Shown here: positions 33,309-43,467 of the stretch, in pieces
How the letters are laid out: each line of letters begins with the position of its first letter
Numbering within the stretch: the first letter of the stretch is position 1
Source: Isoetes taiwanensis
Taxonomy: Eukaryota > Streptophyta > Lycopodiopsida > Isoetales > Isoetaceae
NCBI GenBank assembly: GCA_021234155.1
Contig: JAJEKV010000103.1
Span: forward strand, 2,850,001 to 2,914,000
DNA length: 64,000 bases
Reading direction: 5' to 3'
The notes under the pieces: model-generated
Database searches by the model: none
Seen by the model: only the letters and a program-made list of their open reading frames with translations
Told to the model about the DNA's origin: nothing
Program-made: the position numbers and the translations under genes

Positions 33309-35260
33309 ACCATTTGGTATTTTTGGGTCTTAAATAGGATCTAGCTATGATCGGAATTATTGGGCAGGGAGGGCTTATGTGGCACACTAATTTTGCACTC
33401 TCTTGGTGTAACAAGTTCATACGGCACACTAGAATCTATATACATTGGTGGACTACTTTGTGGTTAGAATCATTATCCTCTGAACTTTCTTGTGACTATT
33501 CAGTTGTCATTAGAGTCACATATATGAAGCTATACATGGGTTTATAATGGGACATAAGGTTTGGCAATAGGACCATTGTTATAGATGGGAACTATTATCA
33601 CAAGGGCAAGGTTACAAATGGTCAAGCCTTTATCAACTTTGTCTTTTATGGTCAATTTTTTTATTGGAGGCGGTTGTGGGCCTCCCCCTTTGACACGTAC
33701 CCTCAATAGATTGAAAACAAAATGTGGGCCTTAGTTGACAATGGTACCTTGTCTTGAGGTAATCCTTATTGGGATGGGTGGTTGGTGCAAGGTCAAAAGG
33801 AGCAAGAACTGCCCCTTCAGTTTTCTCATCGGGGATTAACATAGGGGGGCTCTCATCGGGGATTAACATAGGGGGGCTACATCGTGACCTTGGACTATGT
33901 GGCCCATGTGCAAGGAATATTTTTCTGGATGCAACCTGTTTAGCTTCTTGCAAGGCATACTATTATTATATTCACCATGAAGATTGTTTCTTGGAACCTT
34001 ATGGGAATAAAAGGTGTTCTTATACATGGCAGAGTGCTTGCCGCTATTCGCTCTATGTTGGCAGATGTTATTCCTATTCAAGAACACAGGCTTCCTGATC
34101 TTGAAGTTATTGCAACACCTCTGGGTTAATGGCAGATGAATTAACTAGACTGCATTCAAGAGTGCAATTTTGGATCCAGGTGAAGGGACCGCAAAGTTTT
34201 AAGGGAGATTTGACAGGTATTGTGGGTCTGTGTGAGAAATGGCTACATGATGGGCATACACAATATAGTGTGGCGAAGATATATAGTGATCTCTGCCAGG
34301 ACAATCCCTTGAAAGCTGAGGAAAGGCCCGGAGTATAAGTACTGCAGTAGCCAAAACTTTATTGGCTCTCCTAGAAGTCTACTTGTTCTAGGAAGATTCA
34401 GCTCTTTAGATGGTTAGCTCTTCAAGGGGGCCTAAGTACTAAGGAAAGTTTTATTTAATAAGGGTATCACGGTTGATGACATGTGTCCACTTGGTTGTCA
34501 AGTTACTAAATCTATTGCACACCTCTTCTTTTGCCCCCTCATTGCAGAGTTCTGGCAGTGGGTCTATCCTATAATAATTGGGCTCATGCTATAAACAATT
34601 GGTTTGGCCAAATTTGGTAATGATCTCGGATCGCTGTTGCATAGAAGCCTCCCTTGTCTTTTAGATGGGTTGTTGCCCTTGCATGTGCCGTCCCATAACC
34701 CGTTGGGTTCCCGTGGACGTAAAAATTCATCTTATCTTATCTTATCTGTGAATCTTATACTCTGTGTTATTTGGAAGCATCGGTATGATGCGGCTCTGGG
34801 TGCTCAGGAGATCTCCATGTTGAAAGAAAGAAAGGTACAAGATACAACACAGGACTTGACAGATTAGGGACCTTGGTAGGGTTCTATTCCTTCTTTAGAT
34901 GTCATTGGATTGATATTGACATTGTGGAAGGGGAGGGTGCCATTGACAACGGTGCAGATACTATTTATATTCAGGAGTAAGAACTGCTTGTAATTCCTGC
35001 ACTGGAATGGAGTTAGCTCTCTATGTAGCACCTACTCTCTAGTGAAGAAAGGGGATTTCCCTTATAAAATACTAATAGTGGGGAAGAGGAGAAGATGCCC
35101 TCGTAGTACATGTGGTTGAAGTCCAGCAACATCTTCATTCATCTGCATTCACCCTATAGAGGGTACCTATTATACATGTCCCTTATAAAATCCTAATAGT
35201 GGGGAGAAGATGCCCTTTTAATACATATATATAATCTTTCCCTCCAAAAAAAAAAAAAAA
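33309..35260 (+). pseudogene. LINE remnant: ORF2 start, zinc-binding end and poly-A
   Basis: At 33977 an ATG begins MKIVSWNLMGIKG and continues to ADVIPIQEHRLPDLEV, the start of a LINE apurinic-type endonuclease. After about 50 codons homology is lost. From about 34400 the frame reads FRWLALQGGLSTKE, DDMCPLGCQV and IAHLFFCPLIAEFWQ, the zinc-binding RT tail. The endonuclease body and the whole RT are therefore deleted. The element ends in a 15-base A-run at 35246-35260. A 27-bp tandem duplication (33824-33877) lies upstream of the ATG. The copia insertion separates this from the LINE DNA left of 27786. Confidence 0.7.
33824..33877. repeat. 27-bp tandem duplication
   Basis: Two adjacent perfect copies of a unit starting TCTCATCGGGGATTAACAT. 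Confidence 0.9.
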
Positions 35261-35950
35261 GTTTGCAAAGTTGATGGGAACGTCCAATAGATAGCACAAT
35301 AATAATTTCTACACTCCTTTATTCATTTCATTCCTAATTAACATTGTGTCCTAATTAACATTGTGTTTTTGTTGTCACATGAATGTAAGGGAAGGCAAGT
35401 AAGCCGTTGAGATTTAAGAAACTTTGAAAGGATCCATTAAATGTACCATTTGACATAATAAACAAGATAATGACAAGCTTAATAAGGTTCCCACTTGCCC
35501 GACTTCATAATGAAGAGGGAAGTTTAGATTGTACTTTAAACATATAAATTGGTGCTATTAATTAATGAACTTCAAAAATTGAAACAATACCTCATGTTAA
35601 TAAGTCCTTCAAGTTCCCCACCAAGCTTTCTCCATACTTTGAATGTGAACTTGCATACACATATTTCTACCAATTAGTCATTGGTTAAAGGGCCATGTGC
35701 AACTCCCACCACTACTCCTAAGATATGTGGGTGCCGACCTCATCCTGTTAATGCCTCTTTATCTTCTATTTGTAGTATTAGAGAAGCACTGGATGAACTA
35801 TAGTGAACCTACTTGCCAAAATCAGACCACTTGCCAAAATCAGAACACGAACAAAATTAAATAGAAAGCAAATACATTGGAAGTAGATGTCAAAGTGAGA
35901 ACATGAACAAAAATGAATATAAAGCAAAAAGACTTGAGATAAAAGATTTT
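35261..35950. other. AT-rich spacer
   Basis: No gene or repeat family recognised. Two short direct repeats, one of ACTTGCCAAAATCAGA near 35810-35840, are the only structure seen. The region is 3' of the DUF1685 gene and may hold its 3' UTR (AATATAAAGCAAAAAG near 35915). Confidence 0.4.
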
Positions 35951-35952
35951 AC

Positions 35953-36756
35953 CTATATTGAAGTAGATTGCTTCGCAATAAAAGCAACCGCCTTAGCCCA
36001 GAGCTTGAGTTTTGCCTTAGTCTCTTGAGGATGCTTAGATGAAAAGAAGCTGCAATCACTCGCGGCACGTCTAAGGTTAGAAGGAGAAGCAACATCACTC
36101 TCATTGCGTCCAAGGCTCCTGACAGGGTCGCTTGGAACACGTTCAAGGTGTTTGGAAGGCGAAGCCAATGATGCTTTTTTGAGTTTGATGGCATCAACCT
36201 CCTCCACTTTCTCTTCACTTAAGACATGAGTTGCAACAACATTGGAATGGAGTGATGCTTTTTCGAGTTTATTGGCATCAACATCCTCCACTTTCTCTTC
36301 ATCAATCTCCTCCACTTTCTCTTCAGTTAAAACATGGTTGGCATCAAGGGGAGAGATAGGCGAGCCCGAGAGAGCTTTAGAAGAGGGGGATTGTTCCACT
36401 CCCCCTTGCTGCAAGTTATGTGAAATATGATAGTTATGTGAGATATGATAGCACAACTCTAAAGCTGGAAGCAAATTCCAAAGAGCAGGATGTGCCTCAT
36501 TGTCAAATCGAAACCCTAAATCTGAAATACCCATCAACTCACTAAAATCATCCTCAGTTATTGTGAAAGCCGAATTGGACCTTCTCAGCCTTGCTCTCCT
36601 CCTCTGCCATAGTTCATCGTGTTGCTCCTTCGTCATATTACTCCAAGGCCTTGCTCCTCCAATGTCAGACTTTGATTTTACAAACTTACTTCTTTGGCTC
36701 TCCATTCCAGTCATGCCTTTGTGCTCAATTGAGTCCATTTTGCCTTTCCACTCCAC
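35953..36756 (-). CDS. DUF1685 family protein
   Basis: An uninterrupted 267-codon frame. The diagnostic parts are ITEDDFSELMGISDLGFRFD followed by LWNLLPALELCY (residues ~65-100). At the C-terminus, HPQETKAKLKLWAKAVAFIAK corresponds to the conserved K-x-K-L-x-x-WA(Q/K)AVA end of DUF1685 proteins. The N-terminus is Arg/Lys-rich (RRRARLRRSNS). The middle holds an internal duplication (HVLTEEKVEE.../HVLSEEKVEE... followed by KLEKASL/KLKKASL). Function is unknown in the family. I chose the first ATG. It looks intact and is the best candidate for a functional host gene here; a missing intron or retrocopy origin cannot be excluded. Confidence 0.72.
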   Translation of the reverse strand: MEWKGKMDSIEHKGMTGMESQRSKFVKSKSDIGGARPWSNMTKEQHDELWQRRRARLRRSNSAFTITEDDFSELMGISDLGFRFDNEAHPALWNLLPALELCYHISHNYHISHNLQQGGVEQSPSSKALSGSPISPLDANHVLTEEKVEEIDEEKVEDVDANKLEKASLHSNVVATHVLSEEKVEEVDAIKLKKASLASPSKHLERVPSDPVRSLGRNESDVASPSNLRRAASDCSFFSSKHPQETKAKLKLWAKAVAFIAKQSTSI

Positions 36757-36849
36757 CTTTCTTTTGTTATAATTTTGCCATCTAATTGTTCTTTTTGGAG
36801 GGCGGGATATTTAGGCATCTTTGCCATATTTTTGAACAAAAATCATCTC

Positions 36850-36934
36850 CAAAAATATGGGCGCCGGATTTTTTATTTATCCATGCTTATCCCCAAAAAT
36901 AAGGGCGCCGGATTTTTTATTTATCCATGCTAAT
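36850..36934. repeat. 42-bp tandem duplication upstream of DUF1685 gene
   Basis: Two near-identical copies of AAAAATATGGGCGCCGGATT plus TTTTATTTATCCATGCT lie about 100-180 bases upstream of the gene, where promoter elements would be. GGCGCC is a palindrome in each copy. Confidence 0.8.
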
Positions 36935-37002
36935 TCTTCTGCTTGTTCCAGCGCCAATCTGTCATTCTAATTTTGGTCATCCGTGCTAAAAATTGAGATG
37001 CA

Positions 37003-37584
37003 AATCTTGGAGTTATGTCTATCGGATTCATGCTTCCAGACTTCAGAGATCCACGGAAGGACAGTTTGATCAGCAGTTCTTGAAAGATGTTTATTGGAGT
37101 GATCTTGATTTTCTCGTAGTGGATGCTCAGCATTTAAAAGCAACAAATGTTGATGGGGTAATTGTTTTTACAATACCTTAAGAAGTGTCCTCATTGACGT
37201 TAATGGAGATTAATTCCTGTAAGAAGGTAGGGATTTCTGTTTCTGGAGTTGTAGAGAACATTAGTGGTCTCCAGGAGGGCTGCAAAGTTTAAGAAATTCA
37301 GAGAGGATAGGGAAGTGGAGGATGTTACTGGGAAATTGTTTGCTGAGCTAGAAAAGAATGCACCTGACTTGCTTTCAACCTTTGCATGTACTGACGTTTT
37401 CTATGTTGGATAAGGCCGAGCCGAAAAAAATGGCCAAGGAAATGGGTGTGCCTTTTCTCTTTTTCTGCCTCTTGATCCACATTTGAGCAAGGTTGCTGAG
37501 GAAGGACGTCCATGCTTCCCGGATTCTAAATGCAGATCAAGTGCTTTGGCCTTGCAGATGATAATAAAGGAGGTGAGCAGTTGA
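37003..37584 (+). pseudogene. NBP35: NBP35/NUBP1 cytosolic Fe-S assembly ATPase pseudogene
   Basis: The frame begins NLGVMSIGFMLPD, then QFLKDVYWSDLDFLVVDA, TNVDGVIVFTIP, EINSCKKVGISVSGVVENISGL, VTGKLFAELEKNAPDLLSTF, LPLDPHLSKVAEEGRPCF and a last ALQMIIKEV before TGA. This order is the C-terminal two thirds of NBP35, a P-loop scaffold for cytosolic iron-sulfur clusters. It has stops and frameshifts, and about 13 codons are missing after VVDA, which removes the conserved PPGTSDEH-type motif. No introns interrupt the match, suggesting a retrocopy. No A-tail is visible. Confidence 0.85.
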
Positions 37585-38790
37585 ATGGCACAATTGCTGT
37601 GTAAATAGAGAATGACTTATGACATAGGATTCGGTTTTGAAGACCCTGCCTTTTATGTATGTCAGTGCCATGTTAAATAAGCATGTTATTAGGGATATAA
37701 AATTGCAGACTGTGTAACAATCATGGATTATTAATGACAGTATCAAAACAGTTCTTTATAAGAAGGTATTGAGGCTAATGGAAGAAGTTGCTCTCTCCAA
37801 CTAGCAATGAAAATTATGTGAAGCAATCTGTACCACTTATATACTAAATAAAATTCTCATCCTGTGAAGGACCACATTAAATGGTGGCACAAAGATTCTC
37901 AAATTTTCTTCTCTTGAATGCAAAACTGGATTTTTTATTTTGCAGATTTGCCTTTGTGCATAAAGTTCAGAGGAGGGAAGTTCTTTATTCCATTCTCAAG
38001 ATTATGCAGCAAATGTGTAAGATGGCTATTAGGTATCAAGGTTTGTGCAATAAAAGTAATTCAATAGATCCAGTAGTTGCCAGGCTGTTATGACAAGTTA
38101 ATGATGCTAGCCTAGAGATAATATCCAATATTTAGAGGCTGATTGTTAGATTAGGAACTTGCAGTTCACTCAGTAGCTTAGAACTGCTCTATTTTTCTGT
38201 GGAGTACCAGTTGCGGAAACCATTCTAATTGCTTCCTCTTTCACCTACGCCTGCATTTGGTACCTTATGATTTTTATTTTGTTTTGAATCTAGTTCTTGA
38301 ATCTGGAGAAGTAGACTAGTTTTCTGTGAAATGATACACAGGACTTCCAAAAGCAGGTGCTCTCAAAAGCAAGGCAGTTTGGTACTTTACCACTTTCTAG
38401 TTTTGTTCTATTCTAACTTTCACATTGCAGCAGATAAGTAACAAAACAAGAGACAGTAATGTCTTAACCTAGGAAAAATGAAAGAATGGACAATTCTTGT
38501 TCTAAATGCAGTAACGTTAAATTGTTTTTATGTGGTTCTAGCAGAATGGTAATAACCTGATATTTCAGGTGATCCAAACACAATAGGTGGTCTTGGGCAG
38601 TTGAAATTGGAGGAGACCCTTTGTGGCACAGATTTGAACACACAAAACAAGACACACGGGTCCTAAAAAAGGTGATGTATTCTCAACAAGGATAGCTAAA
38701 GGAAGCCTCAGATATCCATTTAACTGAATGTGCAACATCATCTGCTCTATAAGGCCGCCCATGCTTCTTGCATACCAGTAACTTCTGCAG
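37585..38790. other. unassigned DNA
   Basis: Contains a 70-codon plus frame at 37881-38093 (VQRREVLYSILKIMQQMCK) and short minus frames. None is recognised. It may include 3' flanking sequence of the NBP35 copy. Confidence 0.35.
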
Positions 38791-39079
38791 AGGAACTTAG
38801 CCACTTTTGCCATCTTCCAATGCTAATGATATTTGTAACTTGGTTGCTCATGGATCATTTTGGTTGATATTATACTTTGTCATAAACTACGGGGGGTTCG
38901 ACAGGAACAATATGACACATTTTGCAAAGATAGCAAAGGAACTCTTAGCCACTTTTGCCATCTTCCAATGCTAATGTTATTTGTAACTTGGTTCTCGTGG
39001 ATCATTGTAGTAATATTATATACTTTGTCATAACAAGGGGGTTCTTCAGGAACTATATGACACGTTTTTCAAGGATAGT
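38791..39079. repeat. ~145-bp tandem duplication
   Basis: Two diverged copies, each starting AGGAACT(C)TTAGCCACTTT and ending near AAGATAG/AAGGATAG. Small indels separate them. Confidence 0.85.
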
Positions 39080-39443
39080 AAACCCTAGCTTGACAAACCG
39101 TTGATCAAGGTGGATAAATTTTTATCCACAGGAATCTTGCTCTATAATGTGTGCCCAATCAAGAACCATATTTTTATAACCTAAGATTTGTGAAGGTTTT
39201 TTTTCGTATTCGTATAGGAATATGTAGAAAGATGATGCTGGCATTTTGGTTTTGGTAAGAAGCAGTATTTGGATTTTTTCGAAGGTGGAGAGGCGAATAG
39301 GAGAGCGCGTGAGAACCGGCAGATTGCGACCAGTGAGCGCCATTCTAATTTGGTTTTGGCCCGCCCATTTATTTGTATCGCTGGATTTTGATGTTGTGCC
39401 AAGTCGTTCAGGCTAGCCTTGCAACTTCTGCAACTGGGGTGCA

Positions 39444-39513
39444 GGGGCATTTTAAATCTTTGTGTGCCTAAAGTTGAGAGGGCATTTTAAATCTTTGTGT
39501 GCCTAAAGTTGAG
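39444..39513. repeat. 35-bp tandem duplication
   Basis: Two adjacent copies of GGGCATTTTAAATCTTTGTG followed by TGCCTAAAGTTGAG. Confidence 0.9.
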
Positions 39514-40335
39514 GAAGAGTAGGTTCCTGTGTGCTTGAATAGTTCAGCTTTTGATGTTTCTGTAGCTAAATTCGTAGCAAATCACGAAATGGGTTCCAAT
39601 TTGGCAATGACTTGAAGCTTTTTAGGCAAGATGATCGGCAAATTCTCAAGCAGAATTGCATGTAATGCTGTGTTTTGTTGGCGGAAAGCCCAAGTTGTTG
39701 TTTGTGTGGGCAGGACGTACTTCTTCAAATAAAAACATCTAATGTCTTTGTCTTTGCAGACTGCAAGAATCCGACTTTTCTTTCAATGTCTTTTCCTATT
39801 CTGCATTGAATCTGACCATTTTAGCATACACCTATATCAAATTTTTATTGTATAGTTTTCTAGGAAATATTAGGCGGCCCGTTTGTGCGAGAGCAAGTTG
39901 AGCCTGCAATTTCATGAAGCCATCACTGACGGGTCTGTGCTACATGTATCATGTCAGAAATTAAACTGGATTGTGAAGCTCCAGATAAGGTAGGCGGAAA
40001 CGTCCTCTTCATGGTGTTCCAGGGAGGCCCTGAGCATTGGATTGGAACTGGGGTTTGATTCCCCAGGCTCATGTCATGTTGGAATGTTGATGCTATGTTT
40101 GAGTTATGTAGTTCTACATTGTATTAGTATATTGTACAGGGTAGTATACTATTTTAACCCATGGTGTGTAGCCTTCTAGAGACCCTTTTTAAATGGAGTC
40201 AACGGGGGCCAGCTTGACTCCAGAAAGACTCCAGATAGGAGAACACGATGTTTGGAGATGGAATATCCTATGAATTATGCCACGATCCAAGGGCCACGAG
40301 CCCTTGAATCGCCATTCTGGGTAGGGACGAGCCAT

Positions 40336-40343
40336 TATATAAG
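40336..40343 (+). promoter_or_regulatory. TATA box upstream of the ParB/methyltransferase-like gene
   Basis: TATATAAG lies about 440 bases before the ATG at 40780. The leader between them has C/T-rich DNA and a TTGTTGTTGTGCAG acceptor at 40749-40762, so a 5' UTR intron is possible. The upstream TGTTGGAATG at about 40079 resembles an LTR start, but no second copy exists in the window. Confidence 0.4.
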
Positions 40344-40493
40344 TATACTCCATATTCGAGGCCAGTTATCGGCGTCTTCTCACAGCAGCACTTCTCTCAT
40401 TGCCCATTGCTTCTCTCCCTTCCTGCCCTGATTGCTTGGGTGCTTGTTCATTGTTTTTCACATGTGTTTCTGTTCATGCATACCTTATTATTG

Positions 40494-40677
40494 TCCACCC
40501 CGAGGGTGTTGCTATAATCATGTTTTTACACCTGCATAGTGCGGCCTTGTTCTCCACCTGTGGCTGATGCTGTTTATTTCCACCCTGAGGGAGACGCAAA
40601 TTTCCTTTTTATTATATTCTTTCTTCCACCTGTTGGGTGATGCTTTTTCTTTCCACCCTCGCCCTCCGGGTGATGCT
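40494..40677. repeat. degenerate CCACCCTGAGGGTGATGCT repeats in leader
   Basis: About five imperfect copies (CCACCCCGAGGGTGTTGCT, CCACCTGTTGGGTGATGCT and variants), spaced 20-60 bases apart. They lie between the TATA box and the start codon. Confidence 0.65.
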
Positions 40678-40779
40678 ATCTTCTCTTCTACCATGTATTA
40701 TTTGATTTTCTCCTCAATACTAATCACTCACATTAGTTTTTTGGGTGCTTGTTGTTGTGCAGCTTGCCGCTTCGCCGTC

Positions 40780-42036
40780 ATGCACGTTCTAGAAACCTCC
40801 TTCCATTGCATTGAAGGCTACAAAAGACAACAAATTGCCTTCCCGGATGGACACAAATGGTTGCGAGTAGTTGCCAAGAAAAAAACTGTGGTTCCATTGG
40901 CTGTTGTAGGTGAACCATCAACTCCAAAAGAATCCTTAGTGTCATCTCAGCCTGTCTGCCATTGTCGATCCCTCAGGTCAAAATATGCTTATGCCTCTTC
41001 CAGTCTCTACTTCATCTACTCCCACCTCGTCCACCAACCCTATAGCTACGACTTCTATGTTGACTTGACCATCTGCTTTACGTATGCCTGATGAATTAAA
41101 ATTCAATCCAGATGAAGAAAAGAAGCTTGCTGAACAGGCCGCCTCCAAACTAGAAGAATTTAAAAGATTCTATCCTATGGGAGTGAACTGGTTCCAGAAG
41201 ATCAACATTCTTGATTGTGAGACAGCCCCTGCTAATCTAACTCATAGGGTTCGATCTAACGACCATGTACAAACATTAATCAAGAGCTTCAAAAGGTGCC
41301 CAACGAAGGTTCTCACGCCTGCCGATGTCGTCCCATTTGACCCAGTGACAAGGTAAGTTTTATTGCATATTTCTTTCTATTAGGCCGACTGTTTATAATG
41401 CCTATTAATTGATGGGACATCAATGCAGGAAGTTGATCACTTGGTCCCGCCCTGAAGAGCTCTTGAACAAGAAATTTTATATTATTTCTGGTAATCACAG
41501 TATTTTTGTTGCACAAATTCCTTGTTCTATGATGGGTAATGTCGAGCAATGGCTGGAATTTGCTAAAGCTTATACAAAGCGAAGAAGCCATGTGCTAAAT
41601 GGAAATCTCTCTAATAAGGAGTATATTCAGTTATCCATGCAGTGCAATGACATTATAGCGGATACATTATATAAGGAGCCACTAATTGAAAAGCTCCAGC
41701 AATTAAGGAATCGACACAAGGCTTATGGATGCCCTCCACAAGGCCCAATAGGCACTGCAGTATCATCTGCTTGGAAGGTTAGTCTTATTTTCAGCTTAAG
41801 AAGATCGCCGTCGCGATCCTGACCAGTTGTTATTTTCAGGATTTTGCCGATGTAGCTACAACGACATTGAAGGTTAAAGAACTCAAGGATGAAAAGCAAT
41901 TCCTTTTCATGCAAGAAGAATCATGGTCCAAGCTTGTTGTTGTTGTTAACAAATGGTCAGCGCGGAAGCTGGCTGATGATCATGGGGAACTGTCAGATAG
42001 CCTTCTCTTTAACAAGACTTTTCTAAGATACCTTTG
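40780..42036 (+). pseudogene. ParB/Srx-like N-terminal part of a multi-exon gene
   Basis: Exon 1 starts at ATG 40780 (FHCIEGYKRQQIAFPDGHKW). After a frameshift near 40965 and one stop near 41073 it reads MPDELKFNPDEEKKLAEQ, then SNDHVQTLIKSFKRCP and VLTPADVVPFDPVTR. A donor (AAG/GTAAGT, 41353) and acceptor (GCAG, 41428) join exactly in frame to KLITWSRPEELL and FYIISGNHSIFVAQ. A second intron (41778-41839) again joins in frame to DFADVATTTLKVKELKD, which stops near 42036. The spacing of R, LxxSF, VLTPADVV and GNHSxxVA recalls the ParB/sulfiredoxin fold (R, L..SI, P, GxHR..A). Exact splice joins show that it was a real gene. The fold assignment is tentative. Confidence 0.5.
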
Positions 42037-42445
42037 AGGAATGAATAATGACGAGGTCAGCCAACTGATGGACAAAATTCTCGAAGGCAAAGTGTTTTTA
42101 AAAGTTCAATCCGTTTATACATGGCGCTTTGATTGCTGACAGAGGGCGCTGGACATCAGAACACTGTCACTGATGCATCGTGAAGTGTTAGTCTTGAGGA
42201 GTTAGCTACACGTTTCCCAGAGCTTTCTGAATAACGATCGCTGGATATAGTCGACACAGATTTTGATTATATTAAAGCCAACTATAATAAAAATTCAATG
42301 CAAGGCAATCTCCCCAGTGCTTTTTCGGAAGCCATTATGGCCATTATAAAGCCAGAAGAGGCAAGGAAACATAAAAGAAGAGGAACATCATGCACCATGT
42401 CACCAAGTCTGGTATTCCCGTTTCTGTGCCGGTGCGAATGCCACA

Positions 42446-43438
42446 ATGATTTTTATTGACATGCGTAGTTTCACGATGCTATGGGAAGTTAAAAAATACA
42501 CAGATTTATTTAGCAGGATTGCAGGCATGGCGAAAGCCAAAGTTTATCATATCGTCATGTTCCTCAGATCCACCCATTTGCCAAATTGCATGTATAGTCA
42601 AAGTCAGGTTCAAGGTAATTCTCATGTTTCCCTTGGGGCTTATGAAGAACAAGGCTGGGAGAGCAAGAAAAATATCAAGGAGTTTCAATATTACGCGACC
42701 CATGTCACGAAAAACAGAAGTGAGGCTCGTGTGTTGCCTGTGAAGCCGAAACTGGAGCTACGGCTGACTCAGGTGACCAATGCGCCGAAAAGCACGCCCC
42801 TTCTGAAATATCCATTAACTAGTGATGAAGAGGTGGATATAAAAACAAAGAAAAAATATTGGGAGTATTTTACAGGTAAACCCAAGTTCTCTTGGGCAGC
42901 AATGGATGGCAACTTCGTCCATAAGAGCCAGGCAAAAATATTATATATTTACAACATGGTGAAGGAGATGGCTCCACTGAATGGTTGTGTTCTTGATTTT
43001 TTCTCGGCTGGCACAGCTTCAAAAGTTGCTCTGATGCAAGGAAAACGTAGTATTTCCTTTAAATATGATGATAAGATATGTCGTTTCCTCAGATCCTTCT
43101 TTGAAACTCTAGAGAAAATGGCAAGGCCTGCCAAAGAAGAGGAAGAAGAAAATGCTATGCCCGATAAGCCAAACAGTTCAGACATGACGGACATCAAAAT
43201 AACTCAGGAGATAGATCTCAGCAAGATGGATCAAATACTGGATGCTCTGGATCAGAAAAGTTTCGGAGAGTTACAGGAAACCAGGGCACTGCTAGAAAAA
43301 ACAGAAAAGGCAACTACTGAGCTCGACCCACAGTTCAAAAAGCTGGAGGCACTGAACAAAAATTTTGAGAAGATCCTGCCAGTGATAACAGGTTCTGTAG
43401 AAAAGCCGCTTCATAATTTCGAATACATAGGAATCTGA
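42446..43438 (+). pseudogene. N6/N4-type DNA methyltransferase-like domain
   Basis: 330 open codons in line with the preceding ParB-like exons. Near residues 160-205, WAAMDGNFVHKSQAKILYIY is followed by NGCVLDFFSAGTASKVALMQ and GKRSISFKYDD. In N6/N4 DNA methyltransferases the end of the domain reads (V)HPTQKP..L, then G..VLD.F.GSGT..AA...GR..IG.E.D. The match covers the HPTQKP box and the SAM-binding FxGxG region, here FSAGT. A (D/N/S)PP(Y/W) catalytic box is not visible; the preceding 42040-42440 is frameshifted. The C-terminus is a Lys/Glu coiled-coil-like stretch (LEKMARPAKEEEEEN, ELQETRALLEKTEKATTEL). Confidence 0.5.
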
Positions 43439-43460
43439 TGACGCATCTGGAAGTGGTAGA

Positions 43461-43467
43461 CTAGAGG
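43461..43467. other. target site duplication of LINE (left)
   Basis: CTAGAGG, repeated at 45742-45748 on the far side of the LINE. The host reading frame continues across (SDDASGSGRLE before, LEGDHSPKRQK after). Confidence 0.7.

Noticed and set aside
40050-40075. GGGGTTTGATTCCCC resembles a tRNA T-loop or the B box of a SINE
   Set aside because: No A box or cloverleaf could be built upstream, and no 3' tail or duplication was found.
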